Made by a program: the position numbers and the translations under genes. The notes beneath the pieces are model-generated. The model made no database searches. It saw only the letters and a program-made list of their open reading frames with translations, and was not told the DNA's origin. Of a stretch of 64,000 nucleotides of DNA, positions 16,648 to 27,783 are shown piece by piece. Each line of letters starts with the position of its first letter. Position 1 is the first letter of the stretch. This DNA is from CAWBJP01 sp963789165 (GTDB taxonomy: Bacteria > Actinomycetota > Acidimicrobiia > IMCC26256 > BP-133): the NCBI GenBank assembly GCA_963789165.1, contig CAWBJP010000013.1, forward strand, positions 8,345 through 72,344, written 5' to 3'.

Positions 16648-18119
16648 TCAGCCCCCGGAGAGCCGCTCTTCGAGGAGTCGGGTGAGCACCTGCGGGTTGC
16701 CCGAGCCCTTGGTGGCCGCCATCACCCGGCCCATGAAGAAGCCCCGCAGCTTCTTCTGTTCCTTCTCGTCGCCGTCGCGGTAGCGCTCCACCTCCGTGGG
16801 GCTGGCGGCCAGGACACCGTCCACCACCGCCACCAGCTCGGCCTCGTCGCTCATCTGGGCCAGCCCCCGGGCGGCCGCCACCGCCTTCGGGCTCCCTTCC
16901 CCGGCCAGGGCGGCGCCGAGGACCTCCTTGGCCTGGGGCCGGGACAGGGTGCCGTCGGCCACCAGACCGACGAGTTCGGCCAGCCCGGCAGCAGTGAGGG
17001 CGAGGTCGGCGGGGCCAGTAGCTCCTCCGTGAATGCCAGCGGCCCCCCCGTGCACGTGGGCCAGCAGGTCGCCCACCACCCAGTTGGTCACGTCCCGACC
17101 TGGGGCGCCGGCAGCCACGGCCTCGGCGGCGTAGTCGGCCAGCCCCGAGGTCAGGAGCACACCGGCGTCATGGTCGGAGATGTCCCACTCCTCCACCAGG
17201 CGCCGGCGCCGGGCCGAGGGCAGCTCGGGCATGGCCGCCCGCACCCGCGCCTGCCATTCGGGCGGCGGGGCCAGCGGCACCAGGTCGGGCTCGGGGAAGT
17301 AGCGGTAGTCGAACGCCTCCTCCTTGGAGCGCAGCGGGTGGGTCAGTCCGGCGTCCTCGTCCCAGTGGCGGGTCTCCTGGGTGATCCGGCCGCCTTCGGC
17401 CAGCACCGCCGCCTGCCGGGCAGCCTCGAACTCCAGGGCCCGGGCCAGGGAGCGCAGCGAGTTCATGTTCTTGATCTCGACCTTGGTCCCCAGCGTCTCG
17501 GTGCCCTGCTCGCGCAGGGAGATGTTGGCGTCGATACGCAGCGAGCCTTCTTCCATCTTCACGTCGGAAACGCCGATGGCCTCGAGCACCGCCCGCAGCT
17601 CGGTGACGTAGGCCCGCGCCTGCTCCGAGGAGCGGATGTCGGGCCGGGAGACGATCTCCATGAGAGGGACTCCGGCCCGGTTGTAGTCCACCAGCGAGTG
17701 GTCGGCGTCGTGGATGCGGCCCCCGGCGCCGACATGGAGGGTCTTGCCGGTGTCCTCCTCCATGTGGGCCCGCTCGATGCCGACGTGCCCCCCGACACCG
17801 GGCGCGTCCAGGTAGCCGTCGACGCACACCGGCTCGTCGTACTGGGAGATCTGGAAGTTCTTCGGCATGTCGGGATAGAAGTAGTTCTTGCGGTGGAAGA
17901 TGGAGGTTTCCGGGATCCGGCAGTGGAGCGCCTCCCCCACCCGCAGGGCGAACTCCACCACGGCCTCGTTGAGGACGGGCAGCGAGCCCGGCAGGCCCAG
18001 GCACACCGGACAGACGCTGGTGTTGGGCTCGGCGCCGAATTCGTTGGGGCAGGAGCAGAACAGCTTCGTCTTCGTGGCCAGCTCGCAGTGCACCTCGAGC
18101 CCGATCACGGTTTCGTAGC

Positions 18120-18123
<4 letters not shown>
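16648..18123 (-). CDS. gatB: Aspartyl/glutamyl-tRNA amidotransferase subunit B
   Basis: GatB is the kinase/tRNA-binding subunit of GatCAB, which turns misacylated Glu-tRNA(Gln) and Asp-tRNA(Asn) into the correct aminoacyl-tRNA. The product is 491 aa. It begins MSYETVIGLEVHCEL and shows the zinc cysteines in CSCPNEFG and CPVCLGLPG, the FHRKNYFYPDMPKNFQISQYD signature, and the C-terminal YqeY-like tRNA-binding helices ending in FFMGRVMAATKG. The ATG at 18123 overlaps the gatA stop by four bases. The longer upstream frame is inside gatA. It is the last gene of gatC-gatA-gatB. Confidence 0.97.
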
Positions 18124-19598
<1,475 letters not shown>

Positions 19599-19602
<4 letters not shown>

Positions 19603-19937
19603 CGCTCGTCCTCGCCGTAGTCCCCGGGGTCCGGGGTGTCCCCGTAGTCGACAATGCGTGGCACGCGGAAGCGGCCGTCTTCGGCCGCCGGTGCCATGGC
19701 CAGCACCTCGTCCCGGGGGAGGCCGGGGCGGGGCTCGTCGGGGCGCATCACGTTGGCGATGGGGATCGGGTGGGAGGTGGGGGCGACGCCGGCGGTGTCG
19801 AGGGCCTCCACGTTGGCGGCGTGCTCGAGGATCTGGGCCAGCTGGACCGTGAACTGCTCGATCTCCTCCTCGGACAGGGCGAGGCGGGCGAGGCGGGCCA
19901 CGTGTTCCACGTCGGCGCGGGTGATCCGGCTGGCCAT
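19599..19937 (-). CDS. gatC: Aspartyl/glutamyl-tRNA amidotransferase subunit C
   Basis: GatC is the small stabilising subunit of GatCAB, 112 aa from ATG 19937. The family pattern is visible: ITRADVEHVARLARLALSEEE, then QLAQILEHAANVEALDT, VAPTSHP and MRPDEPRPGLPRDEVLAMAP. A longer open frame to 19976 adds MSGCSAPLLQSRA, which does not look like GatC, so the inner ATG was chosen. It overlaps gatA by four bases (GTGA). Upstream is the divergent cupredoxin gene, 80 bases away, so the gat promoter must lie in that gap. Confidence 0.95.
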
Positions 19938-20017
19938 GGCCCGGGATTGTAGGAGCGGGGCCGAACATCCACTCATCCGCCATCCCTCCGGCTTCCGTAG
20001 AGATGCCGGGAGGCAAC

Positions 20018-20434
20018 ATGAACGGCAGGCAAGCCCCGCGAGGACTTCTCATCCTCGCCGTTCTCGTCCTCGCGCTGACCGGATGCGGTGGGGGCGGCAA
20101 CGACGACAAGGAAGCGGAAACGCCGGAAGCCAGTGGGGCCGCCCCGGCCAACGAAGTGGTCATGCGGCTCGTCGCCTACCGGCCTGAGAAGCTCACCGTG
20201 CCCGCCGGGACGACAGTCACCTGGAAGCAGACCGACGCCGGCTTTCACACGGTGACGTCCGGGACCGTGGCCCAGGGGGCGGGCGACGTCACGACATCAC
20301 CCGACGGCAGGTTCGATTCCGGGCAGATCGCCACTGAAGCCAGCTTCGAGTTCACCTTCGCTGAGGCCGGCAGCTTCACGTACTTCTGCGCCGTCCACCC
20401 CGCCACCATGCGCGGCGAGGTGACGGTGACCTGA
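20018..20434 (+). CDS. Cupredoxin (plastocyanin-like) lipoprotein
   Basis: This small membrane-anchored blue-copper protein has 138 aa. The ATG at 20018 sits five bases after GGGAGG; an ATG at 20003 is less well placed. The signal peptide ends in the lipobox LTGC (LVLALTGCGGGG), followed by an acidic, flexible linker. The cupredoxin domain has type-1 copper ligands in order: His in GFHTVTSG, then Cys, His and Met in YFCAVHPATMRG. It probably transfers electrons outside the cell membrane. The next gene on the strand is an internally duplicated lipoprotein, 87 bases on. A TTCGATTCC match inside the gene is coding, not a tRNA. Confidence 0.9.
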   Translation: MNGRQAPRGLLILAVLVLALTGCGGGGNDDKEAETPEASGAAPANEVVMRLVAYRPEKLTVPAGTTVTWKQTDAGFHTVTSGTVAQGAGDVTTSPDGRFDSGQIATEASFEFTFAEAGSFTYFCAVHPATMRGEVTVT

Positions 20435-20521
20435 CGGCAGGCACACGCGGTACCCCGACCTCCCCGAACCAGCTCGACCCAACCCAACCCATCACGGCAG
20501 ACGAGAAGGGAGACCAGAGGA

Positions 20522-21809
20522 ATGTTCAGGCGAAGTAGGAAGGTGACCGGACTGATCGGTTTGGCCCTCGTCCTGGCCCTGCTGGGGGCGGCCTGTGGCG
20601 ACGACAGCGGCGACGAGGCGGCCAACGAGACACCGTCGACGCAGGCGCAGGCCGGCGGTGAAGATGAGATGGCCACCGGCTCCGATACCGGAGCCGCCAC
20701 CTTGCGGGCCGGCCTCACCGGCCTGCTCAGCGAGCACGTCTACCTGGCCGCCATGGCCACCGGTGCCGCCCTCCGGGGGGACACCAAGGGCTTCGAGGCC
20801 TTTGCCACCGCCCTCAACGGGCCCACGAACAGCAACACGGCCGACATCGTGGCCGGGATCACCGCGGCCTACGGTGACGAGGTCGGCAAGGCCTTCGACG
20901 GCCTGTGGCGCAGCAAGAGCCACATCGACGGCGTCGTCGCCTACACCCAGGCCATCGCCAAGGACGACAAGCCCGGCGCCGACAAGGCCGTCGCCGACCT
21001 GCTGGCCTACGCCACGACGTTCGGGACGACGATGAACCAGGTCAACCCCAACCTCCCGGCGGCCGGCGTGGAGGAGGGCGTGAAGATGCACATCACCACG
21101 CTCAAGGCCGTCATCGATGCCCAGAAGGCCCAGGACTTCCCGACGGTGTACACGGCGGCCCGAGCGGCGTACCACCATATGGACGAGCTGGCCAACACCC
21201 TGGCCGGCGCCACCGCCAAGCAGTTCCCGGACAAGTTCCCCGGCGACGCCGCCTCGGGCGCTTCGGGCCTGCGGTCGACGCTGACCTCGCTCCTGCGGGA
21301 GCACGTCCTGCTGGCCGCCAGTGCCACCGGCGCGGCCCTGGGCGGGCGGATGCCGCAGTTCGAGGCGGCCGCCACCGCCCTCAACGGCCCGACCAACAGC
21401 AACACGGCTGACCTGGTGGCCGGGGTGACCTCGGTCTACGGCGACGAGGTGGGCAACGCCTTCGACGGCCTGTGGCGCAGCAAGAGCCACATCGACGCCG
21501 TCGTCGTCTACACCCAGGCCGTCGCCAAGGACGACAAGGCCGGTGCCGACAAAGCCGTCGCCGACCTGCTGGCCTACGCCGCCACCTTCGGGACCACCAT
21601 GAACACGGTCAACGAGAACCTCCCGGCGGCCGCCGTCGAGGAGGGCGTCAAGATGCACGCCACCACCCTCAAAGCGGTCATCGATGCCCAGAAGGCAGGC
21701 GACGCCACCGCCGTGGCCACCAGCCTGCGCATGGCCGTCAGCCACATGAACGACGCTGGCCGACGCCATCGCCGCCGCCACCGAGAAGAAGTTCCCGGAC
21801 AAGTTCTGA
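20522..21809 (+). CDS. Lipoprotein with two tandem helical repeats, frameshifted near the 3' end
   Basis: This lipoprotein has 428 aa after correction. The signal ends in the lipobox GAAC (LVLALLGAACGDD). Two repeats of about 170 residues follow (roughly 60-235 and 245-425), each with LTxLLxEHVxLAAxATGAALxG, ALNGPTNSNTAD, YGDEVG.AFDGLWRSKSHID, KDDK.GADKAVADLLAY and EEGVKMH.TTLKAVIDAQKA. The pattern of conserved His, Trp and Lys suggests a four-helix bundle per repeat; metal binding is possible but unproven. At 21755 one extra G shifts the frame. Corrected, it ends DAIAAATEKKFPDKF with a stop at 21807-21809. Without the correction the frame runs into the downstream helicase, an artefact. The neighbouring cupredoxin may share its role. 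Confidence 0.82.
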
Positions 21810-21988
21810 CCCTCCGCCCCGCGGAGCACGGGCCGTCATCCCGGCGGCCCGTGCTCCCGTCGGGCCCAGATCGGGGCCTTCGTCCACTATCCTGGGTAGG
21901 CGAGCACTGGGCTCGCGGGTCGTCCTCGTTCGTGGTGGTAAATACGGCGGAAGGCCACAGGGCACCCGCCACCGCCGACAGGAGGACG

Positions 21989-23281
21989 ATGTTGACGCAG
22001 GTATCCGGGTTCGAGCGCCTCGGGGTGGACCCCGATCTGGCCGCCGAGCTCCTGAGTCAGGGGATCGCCGAGCCGTTCCCCGTGCAGGCTCTCACCATCC
22101 CCGACGCCCTCGCCGGCCGCGACGTGTGCGGCAAGGCCAAGACGGGCTCGGGCAAGACACTGGCTTTCGGTCTCCCCATGATCGAAGCCACCAAGCCGGC
22201 CGAGCCCCGCCGGCCCCACTCGCTCGTGCTGGTTCCCACCCGGGAGCTGTGCGTGCAGGTGGCCGGCGTCCTCGGTCCCCTGGCCACCTGCCGGGGGCTA
22301 CGGGTGGCCACCGTCTACGGGGGCGACTCCGTCAAGCGCCAGATCGCGGCGCTGCGCAGCCGGGCCGACATCGTGGTGGCCACCCCCGGCCGCCTCATCG
22401 ACTTCCTCGAGCGCGGCGAGGTCGACCTCTCCGACGTGAAGGTGGTCGTCCTCGACGAGGCCGACCGGATGGCCGACATGGGCTTCACCCCCCAGGTGAC
22501 CTGGATCCTGCGCCACCTCCAGGGCCATCCCCAGACGATGCTGTTCTCCGCCACCCTCGACGGCGACGTGGACCACATCGTGCGCAAGTACCTCCGGGAC
22601 CCGGTCCACCACGAGGTCGAGTCCTATCAGCCCACCGTGGAGGAGATGGAGCACCGCTTCCTGCGGGTCCACCAGATGGACAAGGTGCTGGTGGCGGCAG
22701 CCATCATCGCCGGCGCCGAGCGGTGCCTCCTCTTCGTCCGCACCAAGCGGGGCGCTGACCGCCTGTCCGACGATCTGCGCCGGGCCGGCGTGCACGCCCA
22801 GGTGATCCACGGCGACCTGCCCCAGAAGTCCCGGGCCCGGGCCATGCGGGAGTTCGCCACGGGGGTGGTGCCGGCGCTGGTGGCCACCGACGTCGCCGCC
22901 CGGGGGCTCGACCTGGAGGGCATCGACGTCGTCCTCCACTACGACCTGCCCGAGGACCAGAAGTCCTACCTCCACCGCTCCGGGCGCACGGCCCGGGCCG
23001 GACAGGCCGGCGTGGCCGTGAGCCTGGTGATGTGGGACCAGGAAGTCGAGGTCGAGGCCCTCCAGAAGCGCCTCGGCATCAAGCAGCCGGTCGTCGAGGT
23101 GTTCTCCAACGACGAGCGCCTGGCCGACCTGTCGGCCTGGGATCCCGCCGTCGACGCCGCCGGCGACGAGGACGTGGCCACGGGCACCGACGGGACAGCC
23201 GCTCCGACCGCCGCCCCGGCCCGTCCCTTCGCCCCCCGCCGCCGTCCCGGCGGAGGCGGGCGTCGCCGGCGCTTCCTGTAG
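21989..23281 (+). CDS. DEAD-box RNA helicase
   Basis: This ATP-dependent RNA helicase has 430 aa. Motifs in order: Q motif GIAEPFPVQ, motif I AKTGSGKT, Ia PTRELCVQV, Ib TPGRL, II DEAD, III SAT, IV LLFVRTK, V ATDVAARGLD and VI HRSGRTARAG. A short basic, Gly/Arg-rich tail (RRRPGGGGRRRRFL) follows, typical of RNA-binding tails in actinobacterial RhlE-like helicases. The ATG at 21989 has AGGAGG at 21980-21985. The open frame continues upstream into the lipoprotein gene only because of the indel at 21755. About 180 bases of noncoding sequence precede it and should hold its promoter. Confidence 0.94.
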   Translation: MLTQVSGFERLGVDPDLAAELLSQGIAEPFPVQALTIPDALAGRDVCGKAKTGSGKTLAFGLPMIEATKPAEPRRPHSLVLVPTRELCVQVAGVLGPLATCRGLRVATVYGGDSVKRQIAALRSRADIVVATPGRLIDFLERGEVDLSDVKVVVLDEADRMADMGFTPQVTWILRHLQGHPQTMLFSATLDGDVDHIVRKYLRDPVHHEVESYQPTVEEMEHRFLRVHQMDKVLVAAAIIAGAERCLLFVRTKRGADRLSDDLRRAGVHAQVIHGDLPQKSRARAMREFATGVVPALVATDVAARGLDLEGIDVVLHYDLPEDQKSYLHRSGRTARAGQAGVAVSLVMWDQEVEVEALQKRLGIKQPVVEVFSNDERLADLSAWDPAVDAAGDEDVATGTDGTAAPTAAPARPFAPRRRPGGGGRRRRFL

Positions 23282-23300
23282 GAAGGCCCCGGTTCGGGTT

Positions 23301-24101
23301 CTACGGGTAGAGGAAGAGGTCGGGAAAGGCGACCGCGAGCTCGGGCCGGTCCCCGCCGGCGCTGAGCAGTCCGAGGGCGATGGCCTCGTAGCGGCTGAGC
23401 CGCCCGGCGCCCACCATCAGGAAGGCGACGGGATCGGCGGAGATGGTGCAGTCCACCGCCGCGCCGGCCTCCTCCAGGCCGTACACCCCGTCGGTGAAGC
23501 GCACGGTCATCTCCCCGACGCCCCGTAACTCGATGCCGTAGGCGGCGCAGTGGCCCTTGGTCGTTTCGGGGTTGCTGATGAAGCCGAATCCCGGGGCGTA
23601 GGCGGCCAGGACGAGGGCAGCGACCATCGGGTCGATGGGCCATGGCCGCCCCACCGCGGTGGCGATGTCGTAGCCGTGGAGGATCTCCTCGCCGAGGAGG
23701 ACGCCGGCCACACCGGCCACCGTGAAGGGGTTGCCCCCATGGAAGATGACCGGCGTGGCGCCGGCCACGTCGCTGGTGGCGTCGAGGAAGCCCTCGACCC
23801 CATCGGCCAGGAGCCGGGACAGCTCCATCGGGTCGCTCTCGGCGATGTCGGCGTTGCGGCGGGCCATCTCCGGCTTGTGGTACGCGGGGTCGAGGCTCTC
23901 GATGGGCGACGGCTCGCCCTGGGCGATGTCCGTCAGCCAGCCGCTGGCCACCACCAGGTGGGCGGCGAAGTCCCGCAGCGTCCACGGGCTGTCCGGCGCG
24001 GGGGAAGCGGGATCGGGGATGGTGGCGATCAGATCTGTGACCTGCTTGGTCGTGGCGGGGATGCACTGGCGGATCTGAGCCAGCAGCTCGTCGAGGTCCA
24101 T
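23301..24101 (-). CDS. Maleylpyruvate isomerase-family (mycothiol-dependent, DinB-fold) protein
   Basis: This 266-aa protein has an MDMPI-type N-terminal DinB four-helix bundle: MDLDELLAQIRQCIP, then PWTLRDFAAHLVVASGWL with a conserved His, and LLGEEILHGYDIATA, whose His would complete the metal site. The C-terminal part (MTVRFTDGVYGL, ISADPVAFLMVGAGRLS) matches the SCP2-like C-terminal domain of this family. Such proteins use mycothiol as thiol cofactor or transfer it; the substrate is unknown. The ATG at 24101 follows GGGAAGGGAG. The longer frame upstream overlaps the divergent regulator and is a shadow. Confidence 0.82.
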   Translation of the reverse strand: MDLDELLAQIRQCIPATTKQVTDLIATIPDPASPAPDSPWTLRDFAAHLVVASGWLTDIAQGEPSPIESLDPAYHKPEMARRNADIAESDPMELSRLLADGVEGFLDATSDVAGATPVIFHGGNPFTVAGVAGVLLGEEILHGYDIATAVGRPWPIDPMVAALVLAAYAPGFGFISNPETTKGHCAAYGIELRGVGEMTVRFTDGVYGLEEAGAAVDCTISADPVAFLMVGAGRLSRYEAIALGLLSAGGDRPELAVAFPDLFLYP

Positions 24102-24225
24102 GCCGGGCTCCCTTCCCGACGCCGGGTCGGCCGTCCCGACCCGCTGGTGCCCACTGTGCGCCCCACCCCTTGCGCGGACCTGTCGCCAGGCTGTCGGGGG
24201 CAATACGCTCGGGTCGGGGAGGAGC

Positions 24226-27200
24226 ATGACGCTCACGGGAGAGGTCGACATCCGGCTGCTCGGACCGGTCTCCGTGGCCGTCGACGGCCGCGACGTGCCC
24301 ATCGGCAGTCCCAAGCAGCGGATCATCCTGGCCATGCTCGCCCTGTCCGGGCGTGCCTCGGCCGGCTCCCTGGTGGACGCGCTCTGGCGGGAGACGCCGC
24401 CCGCCAGCGTGGCTGCCACCGTCCACACCCTGGTGTCCCGGCTTCGCCGCAACCTGGAAGGAGCCGGGGCTCGCCTCGCCATCCGCGCCGAAGCGGGTGG
24501 CTACGTGCTGGACCTCGACCGGGACCGGCTCGACGTCGCCCGCTTCCACGCCCTGGCCGCCGATGGGCGCTCGGCGCTGGTGGGCGGTGACCCGGAGCGG
24601 GCCGCCCGCTGCTTCCGGGATGCCCTCGACCTGTGGCGGGGGCCGGCCCTGGCCGATCTCGCCGACCGCGACTTCGCCCGCATCGCCGCCGTGCGCCTCG
24701 ACGGCGCCCGGCTCGACGTGGCCGAGGAGTTGGCCGCGGCCGAGCTGGCGGCCCGCCGGCCCGCCGCCGCCCTCGACGTGGTCGAGCCCCTGATCCCAGA
24801 GCATCCCTTCCGGGAGCGGTTGCGGGCACGGCAGATGATCGCCCTTTACCGGCTGGGCCGGCAGGCAGAGGCGCTGGCCGCCTACCAGGACCTGCGACGG
24901 ACCCTGGCTGACGAGCTCGGTCTGGAGCCAACCTCCGACCTCCAGACCCTCGAGCGCCAGATCCTGCGCCAGAGCCCCGAGCTGGACGTCCGGGCCCCGG
25001 TGGCGGCCGGCCCCCCGTCGGATCCCGGCGAGTCGCGACCCGGCGGCACACTCGCCTTCCTGTTCACCGACATCGAAGCGAGCACGCGGCGCTGGGAGGG
25101 AGACCGGACCGCCATGGCCGCCGACCTCGCCCGGCACGACGCCATCCTGCGCGATGCCGTGGCGGCACACGGTGGATCGCTCTTCACGCATACGGGCGAC
25201 GGCCTCGGAGCCGCCTTCGCCACCGTGCCTGACGCGCTCGCCGCCGCCATCGCCGGCCAACGGGAGCTGGGCGGCGTCACCTGGAGCGGCCCGGGTCCCC
25301 TCCGCGTCCGCATGGCCGTCCACGCCGGCACCGCCGAAGCCCGGGCCGGGACGTATCTGGGGCCGACCCTCAACCGGACGGCGCGGCTCCTCGGTGAAGC
25401 AGGGGGAGGACAGATCCTGTGCTCCCAGTCGGCGGCCGACCTGGTGCGCGACGACCTCCCGGACGGGGCCATGCTTCTCGACTTCGGCGAGCGGGCCCTG
25501 GAGGGCTTCTCCCGCCCCGAACGCGTCTGGAGGGTCGCCCATCCCGACCTGCCGGAGTCGCCACCCCCACCGACCGTGGAGACCCGGCCTTCCGGACCGC
25601 TCACCTCGTTCGTGGGCCGGGAGGAGGAGCTGGCCGAGCTGGCGGCGCTCCTGCCCCAGACGCGGTTGCTGACGATCACCGGGGTCGGCGGCGCCGGGAA
25701 GACCCGCCTCGCCCTCGAGCTGGCGGCCCGTATGGAGAAGCTCTACGAGGACGGCGCCCGGGTCGTCGAGCTGGCCTCGGTACGCGACGACCGGCCGCTG
25801 GCCGGCGACGTCCTCGCCGCCCTGGGGGTGGACACCGGCCCCGGCAGCGGGCTGGCGGCGGACGAGCAGCTGTGCCGGGTGCTGTCCACCCGCCGGATCC
25901 TCCTCGTGCTGGACAACTGCGAGCACGTCCTCGAACCGGTCGACGTCCTGGTCGGCACCGTGCTGCGCCGCTGCCCCCACGTGACGATCGTGGCCACCAG
26001 CCGCGAGGTCCTCTCCGTGGCCGGGGAGACGACGTGGAGCACACCGGGACTTTCGCTACCGCCGGCCGGCGCCGGGGCGCCCGAGGACCTCGAGGGTTCC
26101 GACGCCGCCTCGCTGTTCGTCGTCCGGGCCCGGACGGCCCAGCCCGGCTTCGGAGCGGTACCGGCCAACGCCGCCGCCATCGCCCGCATCTGCCGGCGCC
26201 TCGACGGGATCCCCCTCGCCCTGGAACTGGCCGCCGCCCGCGTGCGGGTGCTGAGCGTGCCCCAGCTGGCCGACCGGCTCGACGATCGGCTGCGCCTCCT
26301 CACCTCCGGGCCCCGCTCGGCGCCGGCCCGCCACCAGACCCTGCGGGCGACGATGGACTGGAGCTTCGAGCTGCTGGGCGCCGCCGAGCAACAGCTGCTC
26401 CGGCGGCTCGCCGTCTTCCCGCAGAACTTCGACCTGGACGCGGCCGCCGCCGTCGCCGGTGACGGCGCCGACCCCATCGACGTGCTCGATCTCCTGGCCC
26501 GGCTGGTGGACAAGTCCCTCGTGGTTCCCGAGGGCGCGGCCGAGACGGCCCGCTACCGGCTGTTGGAGACGGTGCGCCAGTACGCCGCCGAGAAGCTGGC
26601 CGGCGCCGGCGAGGAGGAGGAGACCCGGGCCCGGCACCGCCGGCACTTCGTCGAGCGCATCCGCACCGGCTACCGCTCGGGGGCACACTTCTTCGGCATC
26701 GAGTGGTCCCGGTTCACGGCCCCTGACAGCGAGAACTACGGCGGCGCGCTGACCTCGGCCGTCGCCGACGGCGACTGGGAGTCGGCGACCGTGATCCTGG
26801 CCGGCGTGGGGCAGTACTCCTGGTACTGGGGGCTCCCGGTTCCCAGCGCCGTCGAGGCGATCGACGTCGAGGAGCTGAGGTGTTCGGAGCCGTCACTCCA
26901 TGTCGAGGCCCTCCTCAGCCTCGGCGCCGGCAAGGTCATCATCGGCCGGTGGAGCCTCGAAGACCTCGTCGCACTCTACGAGCGGGCCCTGGCCCTGGCC
27001 GACGAGCGCGGCACACCAGCGGACCAGGGGTTCGTCCGCTACTACCTCGGCTACATCGCCCTGGACCGGGGCGACATTGCGGCCGCTCGAACGTGGATCG
27101 AGGAGTCCGTCGCCCGTTTCGGCGCCGCCGTCCAACGGGGCTACGCCCTCTACGAGCTGGGGTGGATCGATTTCACGGAAGGGAAGCCGGCAGCCGCCCG

Positions 27201-27765
27201 AGGGCACTTCCAGGCGGCGCTGGCCATCGTCGAGGGCCGGACGGGCTGGGAGATCCAGCGCGCCCACCTCGAGGTCGGGATCGCTCTCTGCGACGCCGTC
27301 GAGGGCAGGGGCGACGCCGCGCTCGCACTCGTCGGCGATGCCGTCGAGCAGGCCCGGGCCCTCGGCCTCCCCGGCATCCTGGTGATGGCGCTGGTGCGGT
27401 CGGCCGAAGTTGCCGGCATCGTCGGTCAGCCCGTCGGCCCCGAGCTGGCCGAGGTGCTCCGGCTGCTGCGCAGCCAGGGCGACATCCGCTGGGTGGCCTC
27501 GGCCCTCACCATGGCCGCCGTGGTCCACGAAGGCCGCGGCCGGCCCGACACCGCCGCCCGGCTCCTCAGCGGTGCCGCCGCGGTCGCCCAGGCGTTGGGT
27601 GAGAATCCGCTGCCGCTGCCTGCGGTCGCCGAGGTGGTGGCCTCCACCCGCCGGCGGCTCGAGGGCGCCCTCGGCCCCGGTGGGCTCGCCGAGGCCGTCG
27701 CCGCCGGAGCGGCCACTGCCGTCCCCCGACTGCTCGACCTCGCCCTGGACAGCCTCGAGGGCTGA
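24226..27765 (+). CDS. SARP-type regulator fused to class III nucleotide cyclase, NB-ARC ATPase and TPR
   Basis: This is a 1,179-aa multidomain regulator. Domains in order: winged-helix DNA-binding domain (about 5-90, IRLLGPVSVAVDG), bacterial transcriptional activation domain (about 95-245), class III adenylate/guanylate cyclase domain (about 275-430), NB-ARC/AAA ATPase (about 460-760) and helical TPR-like repeats to the end. The cyclase metal-binding Asp residues are in FLFTDIEAST (about 282) and HTGDGLG (about 325), and the transition-state LNRTAR is present, so it may be active. The ATPase Walker A is GVGGAGKTRLA (Lys about 492), with Walker B ILLVLDNCEH. GGGGAGGAG precedes the ATG. Targets are unknown; the divergent isomerase-like gene is a candidate. 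Confidence 0.9.
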   Translation: MTLTGEVDIRLLGPVSVAVDGRDVPIGSPKQRIILAMLALSGRASAGSLVDALWRETPPASVAATVHTLVSRLRRNLEGAGARLAIRAEAGGYVLDLDRDRLDVARFHALAADGRSALVGGDPERAARCFRDALDLWRGPALADLADRDFARIAAVRLDGARLDVAEELAAAELAARRPAAALDVVEPLIPEHPFRERLRARQMIALYRLGRQAEALAAYQDLRRTLADELGLEPTSDLQTLERQILRQSPELDVRAPVAAGPPSDPGESRPGGTLAFLFTDIEASTRRWEGDRTAMAADLARHDAILRDAVAAHGGSLFTHTGDGLGAAFATVPDALAAAIAGQRELGGVTWSGPGPLRVRMAVHAGTAEARAGTYLGPTLNRTARLLGEAGGGQILCSQSAADLVRDDLPDGAMLLDFGERALEGFSRPERVWRVAHPDLPESPPPPTVETRPSGPLTSFVGREEELAELAALLPQTRLLTITGVGGAGKTRLALELAARMEKLYEDGARVVELASVRDDRPLAGDVLAALGVDTGPGSGLAADEQLCRVLSTRRILLVLDNCEHVLEPVDVLVGTVLRRCPHVTIVATSREVLSVAGETTWSTPGLSLPPAGAGAPEDLEGSDAASLFVVRARTAQPGFGAVPANAAAIARICRRLDGIPLALELAAARVRVLSVPQLADRLDDRLRLLTSGPRSAPARHQTLRATMDWSFELLGAAEQQLLRRLAVFPQNFDLDAAAAVAGDGADPIDVLDLLARLVDKSLVVPEGAAETARYRLLETVRQYAAEKLAGAGEEEETRARHRRHFVERIRTGYRSGAHFFGIEWSRFTAPDSENYGGALTSAVADGDWESATVILAGVGQYSWYWGLPVPSAVEAIDVEELRCSEPSLHVEALLSLGAGKVIIGRWSLEDLVALYERALALADERGTPADQGFVRYYLGYIALDRGDIAAARTWIEESVARFGAAVQRGYALYELGWIDFTEGKPAAARGHFQAALAIVEGRTGWEIQRAHLEVGIALCDAVEGRGDAALALVGDAVEQARALGLPGILVMALVRSAEVAGIVGQPVGPELAEVLRLLRSQGDIRWVASALTMAAVVHEGRGRPDTAARLLSGAAAVAQALGENPLPLPAVAEVVASTRRRLEGALGPGGLAEAVAAGAATAVPRLLDLALDSLEG

Positions 27766-27783
27766 CCGGCGGGTCCGCCGCCC

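Noticed and set aside
20310..20320. GGTTCGATTCC, resembling a tRNA T-arm
   Set aside because: It is inside the cupredoxin reading frame (Arg-Phe-Asp-Ser) with no acceptor or anticodon stem around it.
20522..23281. Lipoprotein-helicase fusion of 919 residues
   Set aside because: The join is made of out-of-frame and noncoding sequence after a one-base insertion at 21755; the helicase has its own AGGAGG and ATG.
22966..25980. 1,004-residue minus-strand open frame
   Set aside because: It is antisense to the helicase end and the SARP-type regulator, and only shares part of the real isomerase-like gene in the wrong frame.
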